The translations under genes and the position numbers were made by a program. Source: Euglena gracilis (lineage: Eukaryota; Euglenida; Euglenophyceae; Euglenales). Taken from it: a stretch of DNA of 64,000 bases. The stretch covers positions 15,975,508 through 16,039,507 of the forward strand of contig CP154956.1 of the NCBI GenBank assembly GCA_039621445.1, given 5' to 3'. Below, in pieces: positions 47,230 to 57,334 of the stretch (positions are counted from its first letter, which is position 1; every line of letters begins with the position of its first letter). The notes beneath the pieces are model-generated. The model searched no databases. It saw only the letters and a list, made by a program, of their open reading frames with translations, and was not told the DNA's origin.

Positions 47230-47760
47230 CATCGGGACCCTGCATATTGTGAGGTAGAAATATATCTGTCCTCTCCATGTGACCTGGGACTCCACAGAAT
47301 TTCGGCATATTTTCCGCATTTTCCGCATTTTCCCGCATATTTTCCGCATTTTTTTCCGCATAATTTCCGCATAATTTCCGCATTTTTCCGCATTTTTCCG
47401 CATAATTTCCGCATTTTTTCCCCGCCTTCCAGACCGCATAATTCCCCCGCCCCCTGCCTTAAGCAAATGCCTGGACGCTTGGCGAGCTTACCTTGTTGGG
47501 GGGGCAAACATTCAGTCTGTATGTTCACCAAAGAAAATTATGTGTATCGTGTGTTCACCAAGAAAAAGTTGCGTTCATTGTGTTCTCGGATTTGTGTTCA
47601 TTTGTGTCCTTCTGTGTTCGCCAAAGAAAACGTTGAAAGTGTTGAAAAACAGCGGCAGTCACAGCAAACAAACAGTTTTTTTTTCTTTTTCTCGAACGTG
47701 AGTTCTTCTTTTTCTCTTCTGTCCGGGGCAGATTTTCGCTGAAGCACCCCATTCCCCAGG

Positions 47761-48009
47761 GGGAGGGCTGCATGGGAATCCAAAACCTTGTATGGGTGGG
47801 TGGGGTGGGGGGGGTCCGAGCCCCCCCCCCCCCGCTCGGCCTTCCCGTGTTTCCGGGGGAGCCGATTTAAGGTGGTAAAATTTTCCTTCGACGCTTTCGG
47901 CGCCGAAGGAAGTTTCCAGTGCATGGTGCTGTGGTGGGGGGGATCGACCCCTCCACCTCCCAGGAGGGGGGGGTTAACCACCCCCACCAGGCCTTCCAAT
48001 ACAGCCCTG
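47761..48009. mobile_element. hAT-like MITE, family C copy 1
   Basis: About 249 bp from GGAGGGCTGCATGGGAA to TTCCAATACAGCCCTG (inverted, imperfect). A perfect 8-bp duplication, ccccaggg, lies at 47,753-47,760 and 48,010-48,017. The interior has GATCGACCCC-type and GGCGCCGAAGG hairpins. Confidence 0.7.
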
Positions 48010-48463
48010 CCCCAGGGAGGGGGGCCACGAGTTAGATTCAGAGGTGCAAAATGATCCAAAAAAAATGGGCGGCAAGGGCCCAAAAAGGGGCAGCCAGAGC
48101 AAATTTTAGGTCAAAAACTGATTTTCCGTACAAATGGCGTTTGGGGGGGTATTTTTGCTGTTTTGATTTTTCGCTCCTAACCCTGGGGAATGATGCCAGA
48201 AGTGTACCGGGGCTCTGCATTTGTGTCACAATCAAGGCGGTCCATACGGGACGAAATTGGTTTTTTCCGCATGTTTAGGGTTCGAAAGGGGGGTCCCTAA
48301 CCGCTCAGGGTCTTCGGGGTCGTGTGTTCTTTTGGAAAGACGGAGTGGCTTCCTTTGATGGAACATCTCCAGCTGCGAGACAGCCCCTGGGGCTTCACTG
48401 CGTTGCCGCTGGGGCCCCACAGCCCCGTGTGCCCAATACCCAGTCGGCGACCTTTCGCTGGAG

Positions 48464-48792
48464 CCGATGCGAGACGCCGGCTCCGAGCCGTGGGGTCGCA
48501 AGGAGGACCAGCGAGCAGGGCAGAACGGGATTTGGCCAAACAGCCAGGGTGGTGGGTGGGGGAGGGGGGGGTCGACCCCCCCCCACCACCAGCTCTTCCC
48601 GTATTTCCAGGAGCACCAATTTTCGGACCCCCAAATTCTTCTCGGCCAAAAATCCCGTTTTCCCAAAGTTGGTGAAAATCCTGTGGGGGGGGGGGGGTAC
48701 CCCCCCCCACCAGGCCTTCCCATCCTGCCCTGGCAGCGAGTGGTGCAGCTGTTTGACACCGGCTTGTGGAACTACTTCCCGCCCGGGGCTCG
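48464..48792 (+). CDS. Tandem paralogue copy 2, exon B, with in-frame transposon insertion
   Basis: Acceptor gctggag, donor ctcg/gtgcct, phase 0 in and 2 out as in copy 1. The first codons, PMRDAGSEPWGRKEDQR, align with PIQDDDREPWNFSGDQR in copy 1. The last, RVVQLFDTGLWNYFPPGAR, align with RVVQLCETHSWDVFPPGGR. Between them lies a family C MITE with its duplication: 225 bp, divisible by three, no stop codon. The total of 329 nt minus 225 equals the 104 nt of copy 1. Whether the insert is translated, spliced out, or the copy is dead cannot be told from sequence. Confidence 0.75.
48516..48732. mobile_element. hAT-like MITE, family C copy 2, inside a coding exon
   Basis: A 217-bp element starting CAGGGCAGAACGGGATTT and ending TTCCCATCCTGCCCTG (inverted, two to three mismatches). 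The target duplication is ccagcgag (48,508-48,515) against gcagcgag (48,733-48,740), 7 of 8. Paralogue copy 1 carries the uninterrupted site (accagcgggttgtgcag at about 40,160). Confidence 0.83.
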
Positions 48793-48799
48793 GTGCCTG

Positions 48800-50340
48800 T
48801 GGGGTTCGGGCTCGCGTTCTCCCTCGTGGGGTGGCCCATGAGATTCGAACGGGGGATCTGCGGGAAACCAGGAGGAGAGTTTCATTTGGCACACCGCGGA
48901 AGGTGCCCCCTTCCTCACTGCCGCCCCCCCCCAGGGTGACTGGTTTTTTTTCGGTGAAAAAAAAAAATCAGTTAACACCACCAAATTGACCCGGTGCCAA
49001 AGGGCTTTTTTTTGCCATTTTTCTCACATTTGGTCAATTTACACCTTGAGTGGTGGACCCCGGGTTTGTGACGGACAAAAAAAAGGGACTGCCTGGTTTT
49101 TGGAAAACTGGGAGTGCCCCCCCCCCCCTGGAGGGTCGTAAAAAGTCGAACCCCCCCACGGTTGCGGAGCTTTTTCCTCCCAGCTGCTTTATTTATCGGC
49201 TGGATTTTTCTGCCCCCTCTCCTTCTTCTTCTGGTTGCAGAGTGTGTTTTCAATTATATCTTGTGTAACCCATATCCAGATCCCTGGCTGTTTGGTCAAA
49301 TCACTTTTTTTTGATCTCTTTCTATTTTTATGGAACCAGTTATTGCTTTTTTGTTTTTAGCAATTGACGCCCCCGGGCAGTTTTCACCCCTGGCTGTGCC
49401 GGCCAATTTGTCACCCCGGGAAATTGTCACCCCCTTCCGTGCTGTCCTATTTGTCACCCCCCACAGAAGATGTCAGATGATGGCATTTACCGAGTTGAGT
49501 ATCAAGTAGAGGATCTTGGCGCCACCAACTGGGTGTGACCGATCTGTTTCTCTCTCATGTTCTTTTGATAACTGCAAAAGATTCCCAATTTTCTTGGCTG
49601 CCTGCCGTGGAGAGTGGGGAGGAGTCTGATGCATTGGCTTACATGAGTGGGCAATTGACGCCCCTGGGCAGTTGCCACCCCCCTCTGTGCCAACCAAATT
49701 GTCACCCCGGGAAATTGTCACTCCCCTCCGTGCTGCCCAATTTGTCGCGCGACAATTGCCCAGGGAGGGGTAATAAATATTCATTTTGACGATGAAAACC
49801 TCTTGTAATCATTTATTTGGCTCCGTTTATTCCACACCACAAGGGCACCCACATTGTCAAATTAGAGGGGACCACACACCCCAGCAGTCGTCCACACCAG
49901 CCAGCATATTTTTTCCCAGCCGCAACGTGCCTCCCTTCACCAAAAGAAGTCTCTGCGTGCCTCCCTTCAGTTTTCCTTCACAAAAAGAAGTCAGCTCCGG
50001 ATCTTTGAAAAATGGGCGAGCAATCATGGGGTATCATTGCTGGGGGTGTGTCTGGGCACGAGATGACGGCACTGTCGTCTCGCAACAGCTAGCTGGGCTG
50101 CAGACTCCCGCTGGGGTCCGTTGAAATCAAAGTTCGGGCTGAGCCAAAAAGTGAGGTTCAAAAATGGACACGATCAAGTTATTCCCGAAAAAATTCTGGA
50201 AATTTGGCTGCCCCGCAGGTTTCTATTTTTCCGGGGCCCAGCCAGCAATCGTCAGTCTCCCTCGCCCCCACGGGGCCAACCCCCTTGCCCCCCTGGTGCT
50301 GTTCTAGGCCGCACCTTCTTTGTTTCGCACCGGTGGGCCG
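48800..50340. other. Intron-like stretch of copy 2
   Basis: Contains two copies of a roughly 105-bp repeat (about 49,360-49,460 and 49,651-49,765) with CAATTGACGCCCC, AATTTGTCACCCCGGGAAAT words. The rest shows no exon. Confidence 0.5.
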
Positions 50341-50345
50341 GGGCC

Positions 50346-50612
50346 AGCGGATTTTTTTTAGCCTTGGGCCCCCAGGGGAAGGGGGGGCAGGGTGGGTGGG
50401 TCCGACCGAGCCCCCCCCCCCCATTGGCTCCCATGGGGGGTCCCCACAGGCGTGGGTGGGATATATCTTTTGGCGCCGAAGGAGCCGAAAATTTTTGAGA
50501 AGGTGCTATTTTAAGCATTTTTCGCGATTTTTGAAAAGTGAGTGGGTCCCCCGGGACCCCCCCCCCCCCAGGGTGGGTGGGGGAACCCCCCGCGGTCTTA
50601 AAAAAAACCCTG
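50346..50612. mobile_element. hAT-like MITE, family A copy 4
   Basis: A 267-bp element, left end CAGCGGATTTTTTTTAGCC, right end GTCTTAAAAAAAACCCTG, with the duplication gccggggc (50,338-50,345) and gccggggg (50,613-50,620), 7 of 8. The interior is as in the copy at 2976-3242. Confidence 0.78.
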
Positions 50613-50673
50613 GCCGGGGGTCTTGAAGACTGGAGCGGGTCCCGGTCTGGGCCGCACCGTGCCCGGGCCGCAG

Positions 50674-50723
50674 CGTTCTGGGTGGGCACCAACGAGGAGT
50701 GGGGCCGTGCCACTGTTGCTTGA
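50674..50723 (+). pseudogene. Tandem paralogue copy 2, exon C, left part
   Basis: After the conserved gggccgcag acceptor the frame reads FWVGTNEEWG, aligning with FWVGSSDRWE of copy 1, and then runs into unrelated sequence with a TGA at 50,721. About 330 bp of repeat sequence follows (a decayed family A-like block with a CAAAGGCGCC hairpin) before the homology resumes at 51,033. Confidence 0.62.
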
Positions 50724-51032
50724 TGGCACGTTTCTCCGGGGTCAGGGATTGGCTTTTGGCTCCGGACCCCCTCCCCCGTTGGCGACTGGCCCACGCCAAG
50801 GGGTTGGAAGTGGTGGCCGGTTGTTGTTTTGAAGAGTGACTGACTGGTTTTTTAAAAGTGGAAAGTCACCCCCCCCCTTGCCCCTGCCATTGGGGGTGAT
50901 ATACTTTTCAGCGCCAAAGGCGCCGTAAATTTTTGGAAAAGGTGCTATTTTTAGCATTTTTTCGCGATTTTTGGCCATTTTGGGGCAAAAGTGAGTGGGT
51001 CCCTTGGGACTCCCCCAGGAGGGGAGTCGGTA

Positions 51033-51161
51033 AGCGGTGGTGCGAATGGGATCTGGAACTGGACCGGATCCCCCTCTACGTCCTCGATGAGGACGACGGG
51101 CCAGTCCCGCCCGTCGGCAACTTCCGCGTACCTCACGCTGTCCCATCCCGGTGCCGAGGGC
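51033..51161 (+). pseudogene. Tandem paralogue copy 2, exon C, right part
   Basis: It resumes with EWDLELDRIPLYVLDEDDG and PVGNFR, aligning with copy 1, then loses the frame at 51,127-51,128, where two bases are missing relative to copy 1. In the shifted frame YLTLSHPGAEG continues the alignment with YLTLCHAGAKG. The insertion and the frame loss suggest that copy 2 is a pseudogene in its C-terminal part, unless they are sequencing errors or the block is an intron. Confidence 0.6.
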
Positions 51162-51588
51162 TTGCCGGGCTTTCGGGTTTCGCACTCATCCCCTCCGGTG
51201 TATTCGCTTTCGGGGCTTCTCGGCCCCACCCTGCCCGTTCCACGGCCCCTCCGAGTATATCGTGTCGTTCCAAAACCTCGCAACTTCAAAATTTCAGGCT
51301 TGGGTTTGCGCATATTTATTGAATCCTGCACCTCCGGGAGGTCTCAGCCTTTGACTAGGACCTACCCTACAACCTGGACCTCCTCCCCACAGGGTCCTGC
51401 AGTATGGGTCTGCAATTTTCACCAGCTGCTGGCAAAGCCATTTTGGTGGGTCCAATCTTTCTGTAGATGTGCTTCAATATGGAACACCGTCCAGGGCTCT
51501 ACAGGGCGCTGGGGGGGGGGGTCTACCTTCCCCAACATCGTCAGGTTGGATTTTGGCATGAATTAAGCATTTATGTCTCATTTTACAC

Positions 51589-51896
51589 CAGGGCGGTCCA
51601 TAAGGGACGGGAAGTTTTTTTTTTTTTTTCGTTAAGGACCGCCCCTTAAGGACCGCCCCCCCGACCAAGGATCGACCGGGACTTGAACGGGGGTCGAAAA
51701 CCAAAAAGTCGAAAAACGCATTTTTTGACGCTATGGGCGGATGGGCGATGCTCCAAAAGTGCCAGGAATCACTTTTTTTCCCGAAGTCGACCCGTTTCGG
51801 GCAAAATACGGCCACTTTTCGGTCATGGATTTTCAAAAAAATTTCTCGGCTGTGCCGGGACGGGATTTTTTTTTTTTTTGCTTAAGGACCGCCCTG
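51589..51896. mobile_element. hAT-like MITE, family D
   Basis: A 308-bp element with ends CAGGGCGGTCCATAAGG and CTTAAGGACCGCCCTG and a perfect 8-bp duplication, ttttacac, at 51,581-51,588 and 51,897-51,904. A right end of the same family cuts the gag fragment at 17,473. Related left-end words occur near 39,335 and 48,236. Confidence 0.88.
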
Positions 51897-52039
51897 TTTT
51901 ACACCAACCTCCCCCCCTTGTCCAACAACCAGGTTTGTCCAACGACCCCCCCAGTCAGATACGGGGGAAGGAATGTGATGAGAATTTCTTTTTTTTTTGC
52001 ATTTGAATGTTTGGAGAACTTTTTTCAGTACCTCATCAT

Positions 52040-52548
52040 CAGGGAATTTCTTAAGCCGGAGGGCACCCTATCCCCCGGGAGGGGGTCCAGCCAGCCAGCA
52101 GCTCAAATCCAGCCAGCAGCCCAAATTCGGGCTGGACTCCCCCCCCCCCGGGGGTCGAGTGAAATAAAGTTGGGTCCAACCCCGCCGGAGGCCGGGCCAG
52201 CCGGCCGAAGGCCGGCCCAGCCGGCCGCTGGCTGGCCAGCCAACTGGGCTGCCCAGCTCACCTTATCCCTGCATTTTTTCCCCCTTATCACAGCTTGCTC
52301 CATCACAGCCCCCCAGCCTTGATCTAGCTCCATCCATCAAAATGTCGAAAATGGTGAAAATGGTGTGGAAAATTTTGGTTTTCATCGACCCAGCCCAGCC
52401 CAGCCCCCTCCAGCCCCGGACCCTCCCCCTCCCCCCCTATCCCCCCCCCCCGGGGAGGGGGGTCCAGCCAGCAGCTCATTTCCAGCCAGCAGCCTTTTTG
52501 CCAGCCGGAGGCTGGGCCCCCCCGGGGGGGTCTTTAAGAAATTCCCTG
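52040..52548. mobile_element. hAT-like MITE, family E
   Basis: A 509-bp element with ends CAGGGAATTTCTTAAG and CTTTAAGAAATTCCCTG. The duplication is imperfect (ctcatcat against gccatcat, 6 of 8). The inside has two GTCCAGCCAGCAGCTCA-type blocks and GGCCGGCC-rich hairpins. Confidence 0.7.
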
Positions 52549-52647
52549 GCCATCATCATATGCCATCATAAAAATGGCGGAAAATGTCCAAAATGGCCCC
52601 CAACAGAGGAAAATGGCCCCCGAATTACCCCAAATGCCTAAAATTGA

Positions 52648-53107
52648 TGTTAGTATAGAAGGTTGTCACCGGGCTCCTTTTCAGGTCAGAAGACGCCCAC
52701 AATGGCACACGGGAGGGGGAGGTCCAGGGCCTAACTGTGTACCAGGCGTATGCTTCTGTCCCCTTCCGTTGAGGAAGTTAGGATGGAAGCAGATCCTATT
52801 AGGATTTCCTAATGGGTGCCCCTTCTCTCTCCACAGGTGGTATTCTGTTTTGTCTTTCCTTTTCTCCGGACCGGACTTGGTTATCCAGTCCGTCCTCCCT
52901 GCATTGCTCCGTGCTTTGCTTCTTGGGAAGTGGGAAAAGGGTTTTCACTGTTACTCTGATTTTCAGTTCCCAAGTAGGTGCGCCAAGGCGAAAGCGAAGG
53001 CTTTTGGGAATTGGGAAAGGGGAATTGGGAATCAGACGTACGCTTGGTAGCAGATTGGTTACGATCCTATACACACTTCACAGAAAGAAAGGCTACCAGG
53101 TTTTACA
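52648..53107 (+). other. Candidate 5' LTR of the chromovirus
   Basis: The stretch between TGTTAGTATAG (52,648) and TTTTACA (53,107) has the TG...CA limits expected of an LTR and lies directly before the primer-binding site. No second LTR lies in the window, so the borders cannot be tested. The internal segment near 53,044 carries an extra copy of the primer-binding motif, which complicates the border. Confidence 0.35.
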
Positions 53108-53109
53108 CT

Positions 53110-53131
53110 TGGTAGCAGATTGGTTCGATCC
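53110..53131 (+). other. Primer-binding site, complementary to initiator tRNA-Met
   Basis: TGGTAGCAGATTGGTTCGAT and two more bases are complementary to the 3' end of a eukaryotic initiator methionine tRNA (...TCTGCTACCA) with small gaps. The same 14-nt core, TGGTAGCAGATTGG, also occurs at 53,045-53,058. Initiator tRNA-Met is the usual primer of Ty3/gypsy elements. Confidence 0.65.
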
Positions 53132-53323
53132 TACGCTGACTGGCAGCGGAGAGCCCCTGCACCGTTATTACACGGTCGCAGCGTCAGCTCCCGGCTTCTA
53201 GTCAACGTCTAAGCAGACGAGCAGGCTCCGGAAGGCTCTGTACGGTATTACCCGTTACAGCCCCTCTGGTGCCAGCACAACTGCTTAGTTTTGTGGGTTT
53301 TTGCTGTTTTTGTCGTCAGAAAG

Positions 53324-56300
53324 ATGCAAAGCACAGGCCCCAACCATCAATTCAACTATGCCTTATTACAGGCATCATTGCAAGACATTGACCAAGAAAC
53401 TGGGGATTGGAAGCTTTTATGTGAAAATGCTTCCAGTTCCCACGCCGATGAGGCACAATTGATTCAATTGTCACAATTGCAACACTTGTCATCATTGACA
53501 GTGGTCGGCGATGAGCCCTCCACATCATTGGCTTCAGAGGCTAATGCGGCCTCTTCCGCACTCACCTTGCCACAACGGGGGTATTCGCCTCTGTCTGCGG
53601 CAATGGTGCAGCTGCACACACCGGAGAGACCCGTGGTGATTCCGCCACCGGGCTTCTCTGGTGATGGTGGGTTGGAAACCCCGTGTTTCTTTCAACCACC
53701 ACCGCTCTTCCACCGGCAAGCCCTTACAGAGCTTTGCCACCACCCGCCGATGTCGGGTGCTATCCCGTACTACCTTGGCAACCGGAGGCTCGCCTCGTGG
53801 TGCCGGAATTCTCCGTTACATCCCAACCCATGGATGACTATGGGAAGGGCACTGGTGAGCTCCTCACTGCTGAGGATGTGCAGGATATTGTTGTTGCTCG
53901 GCTTCCAGGGGATCACCCCCTTGTGAGGCAGTTCAACCATGTGCAACAATGCGTTGCAGAGTGTGCAACCGCATTGAACAAAGTGCTTCAGTTTGATGAG
54001 GACAACCAGAAACATGTCTTCACCAAGCTGGAACACTGCTGGAATTACTTGCAGGAAGTTGGCAGATATTGCCAGAGGAACTTCGAAAGTGCGGGTATTG
54101 ACCTTGCAAACTTTCGGGAAACCTTTGACAGAATATGCCAACAGCTCCCGCAAAACTTCCGGCAAATTAGTGAATGCATGCATGAAGCGGAAACGCGGAA
54201 TGACTCCAAGTTTCTGCACTTGCATGGCTCACTACAACAGTTATCGGGACAAATGGAGTCCTGTTCATCTGCGTTGTTGCATCTGCAACAACAGTTGCAT
54301 GCACGAGATTCCTCGTCTGCAACATCCAGCAGTGGTGGATTTGTGTCTATGGACCATTTCACCACATTGTCCGCAACTTTCCATGAATCGCAACACCGCA
54401 TTATGCAGTTGTGCGATGAAACGGAAAAGTTTCGGCAATTCCAGTCACAAGCCAACGAGAATTTTGCTCCCCACACGTATGTGCGGCAGTTGGAGGAGCG
54501 ACTTTCCCGTTTGGAGCAGAAAACCTGCTATTGTGACGCGAATCGGGTTGGATTATCCAATCTGAGCGCGAAAGTCGCGGAAATGGCACAACGGCAGGAT
54601 TCCCTGCAGTTGCAGTTGCAATCCGACATTGGCGGGATTAACTCGGCCATTGCGGGTTTGCAACAAAGCTATTCCGCACTTTCCCACCGAGTTCCGGACA
54701 TTAGCGGCATTCAGACTGCTATTGGGGAACTCCAGACCCGGTATGCATCGGTGTCTACCAAAATAACGGAAATGCAGTCTCTACCTGCAGGTTCCAGTTC
54801 TCGGATTACCGAGAACCCTGATTTCCAGGCATTTTATGACAAAATGCTCACTAACAATCAGGAAACCTTGCAAGATTTCTGCAACAGCCTATTACGGCTT
54901 GAGGAATCGGTGAATCGGAATGCCCGATCCACGCAAAGTGAGATTACCAGGTTGGATGAGCGAATTTCCGCGTTGTTGGATAACCCACAACCTGGAAATT
55001 TGCCCATGGGTACCACAACCGTGTTGTCGGATAACCCTGCACCGGTTGCACCCACCACCACACCAACCAAGGTGACATCACCTTTGCAGATTCTCTCAAA
55101 TGCTGTAAAAGCATTAATGGGACAACTCCAATTATTGGATAAGTCTCACGGAAAACTTGTCCAAGATGTTACCGGAATTTCCGAAAGGATTCCGCACTTG
55201 GATGACTTTTCCCGTTACCGCAAGCGTATTCGCGCTTTGGAGGATGAAGTTGACCGTATTTGCGGCCAACTCCAACTCGTTGAGCATTTGGAGCAAAGTG
55301 TGCATGACTTGTCTGTGGGTTTGGATAATGTGTCCAACCAACAGCGGGTTTCACGCCGCAATTCGGCAGTATGCATTGCCGAAGATACGCCAAATGTTCC
55401 AGAGTCGCGTTTTCATAACCCGGCTCTGGGTGCACATGCACCACCACCACCCGTGTCCCGAGTGTCACCATCCGCGATTCCGCGAATTGTGCCACCATTG
55501 GCCTTGTCCACAACCCAAAACCAGTTTTCGGATGAATTTCCCATTACGGGAACCGAATTTTCGGAAAACACGGCGATTCCGCCAAGTCTCCACCAAGAAA
55601 TCCATCATTCCATGCTTGTGCGTGGAATGAGCCAAACCCGTACACCGGGAGTGGGTCACATGTTGCATGCGCGACATACTCCCACACCGGAGTGTCCCCC
55701 TATTACGGGTGACCAACAGGGTTTGCGACCGGATTTCCGGTACCAGGATTCACCTTCACCAGAAATTTCGCGATTCCGACAAGAATCCGGAAAGGATACG
55801 CTTGGTGCTCGAGCGTACCCGGGCCCGAATCCACGGAATACCACCGAGGGCCAACGGGTTTTTCAGAAAGACTTCAAGGGCACCATCGCAATCGCGAATA
55901 AGGTGAAACCCCAATGGGACGGTGATCCAACCACATGGAGACAGTTTTTTTCGGGACTGGGAGTACTACTGGGCATTGAAAGGGCCAACCCAGGACACAA
56001 ACCCGGAGGTGATCAAGATGGAATTCATCGATTGCCTCCCTAGGGATGAGAAGGAGCGCGCGCGACAACTCGTCATTCGCTACCGCGTTTCCTTTGATGA
56101 CCTGGTGGAGCAATACGCTTCCACCAGTTCAAGTTTGGTCGCTAGGATTACCCTGGAGACCAAGTGGCGGCAATGCGCCCCACCCGATCGCAAATGGAAG
56201 TCCATTGACCTTTGGTATGCCAAATGGTTAGGACTTGCTGCTGAAGTGGATGAACTCAGTGAAAAGCAAATGCGCGAACAGTTTGACGCTGTTCTCATGC

Positions 56301-57304
56301 ATTTCACGCCTAGCCTCATCAAGGATATCCATCGTGAGGAGTTGGCGGGTAATGCAATGACTCTTGACCAACGCTGGAACTACGTTTCCAAGCAATTGAA
56401 GCTATCACAGCTTCTTGGTCAGATTCAGTCCGCGTATACCGCACACCCAACCGCTGGATTACCGGCTGGTTCGGTGAACGCATTGCAAAAATCACCGGTT
56501 TCACCCACTTCACCAACCACGGGATCGAAAACGCGATACCCGCGTTCTTCGGACCAAGCCACGGATAAAGTGTGCTTTTTGTGCAACAAACCGGGACATA
56601 TGTCTCGGGAGTGCCCTAATCCTGAAGCGCGAAAGCGTATTCAGAGTCCGCGAGGCTCGACCTCATCACGAGGTTCGGGTTCCTCCGCGTTTTCACGCCA
56701 ATCGGGCAATTCACGGTCATCGGGTCCCCGTTCCGGTGGTATTAGCCCCCGGATCCCGTTCCGCGATGAGCGGAAACACGGTACCCCTCGGGGTAGGTCA
56801 CCCGGTGCCCCGGCCAAGAAGCGTGATTCTCATCGCGAGACATCGCGATCGCGTTCGCGAAGCGGATCATCTTCTTCGCGATCGTCATCGGGAAAACCCC
56901 GATACACCGGTCATGGTCGACGGGATATCCGGTCACCACGACGGTTTGACGGGAAATCGGGAAACCGATCCCCCCGTTACCAAGAATCGCGACCCAAATC
57001 TCGGTGTTCGCTTTGTGGATCGAGTGATCACCACTCATCCAAATGTCCGCGTTCTCGTTCTCCCCGCCCTGGCCAACGTCATCGCGGTATGAATCGCGGT
57101 GACAAGGGTCACTCCTCCAACCGCCATAAAGTCGGTTTCAAGATATCTTGTTTGGAGGATGACACCCCGGCTTCGGGCAGGGAGGGGGATGAGACCACGG
57201 ATACCGATTTCGACGAGGCCCGCATGGCGGTGCGCACGTTGAAATCAGTTTATACCTCTAAAAGGCCCATAGCCGGCTATTCGGCCGGTTCGGACCTGGA
57301 GTAG
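53324..57304 (+). CDS. gag: Chromovirus Gag with long coiled-coil N-terminus (two frameshifts)
   Basis: ATG at 53,324 (MQSTGPNHQFNYALLQASLQ). It changes frame near 53,700 and again at the T7 run at about 55,935-55,941, and ends at TAG 57,302-57,304. The first 800 or so residues hold many heptads and paired Cys (LEERLSRLEQKTCYC), unlike a usual chromovirus Gag. The core follows at about 55,900-56,420 (WDGDPTTW, then DWEYYWAL and FIDCLPRDEKERAR). Two CCHC zinc knuckles follow, CFLCNKPGHMSREC (56,573) and CSLCGSSDHHSSKC (57,005), inside an Arg/Ser-rich tail that binds nucleic acid. At about 1,300 residues it is several times the usual length. Either the copy is damaged or the sequence has homopolymer errors. 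Confidence 0.8.
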
Positions 57305-57334
57305 GGGAGCCCGAGGTCCGAGGGCACGGACCTC
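57302..57334 (+). promoter_or_regulatory. Putative stop-codon readthrough signal (UAG, 8-nt spacer, hairpin)
   Basis: TAG at 57,302-57,304, spacer GGGAGCCC (8 nt), stem GAGGTCCG (57,313-57,320), loop AGGGCA, stem CGGACCTC (57,327-57,334): eight perfect pairs. The protease frame continues in phase without another stop. In the divergent fragment at 11,344-11,376 the TAG, spacer length and stem are kept. One C-G pair became T-A, both at silent third codon positions. The layout is that of murine leukaemia virus gag-pol readthrough, where a pseudoknot starts 8 nt after UAG. Readthrough here is inference. Confidence 0.6.

Larger units (their letters stand above)
46049..47473 (+). mobile_element. 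hAT-like transposon with CCGCAT subterminal arrays and transposase remnant
   Basis: The right end is CCTTAAGCAAATGCCTG, the inverse of the family B left end. Both sides carry GGGGGAA-TTATGCGGTC-type sequence and arrays of TTTTTCCGCAT (46,070-46,325 and 47,297-47,420). Coding remnants between them are listed separately. The left end starts at CTTAAGG, fused to a family B MITE. The flanks gtccagag (45,632-45,639) and gacgcttg (47,474-47,481) do not match, as expected if two insertions were fused. Confidence 0.65.

Noticed and set aside
46070-47420. TTTCCGCAT arrays as a possible replication or CRISPR repeat
   Set aside because: They are placed symmetrically inside the ends of a hAT-like element, which explains them as subterminal repeats.
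48835-48865. tRNA-like GTTCGAATC word on the minus strand
   Set aside because: The bases around it cannot form a T-stem, and no acceptor or anticodon arms are found.
51660-51700. Second tRNA-like word (GTTCAAGTC, minus strand)
   Set aside because: It is inside a family D MITE and no cloverleaf can be drawn.
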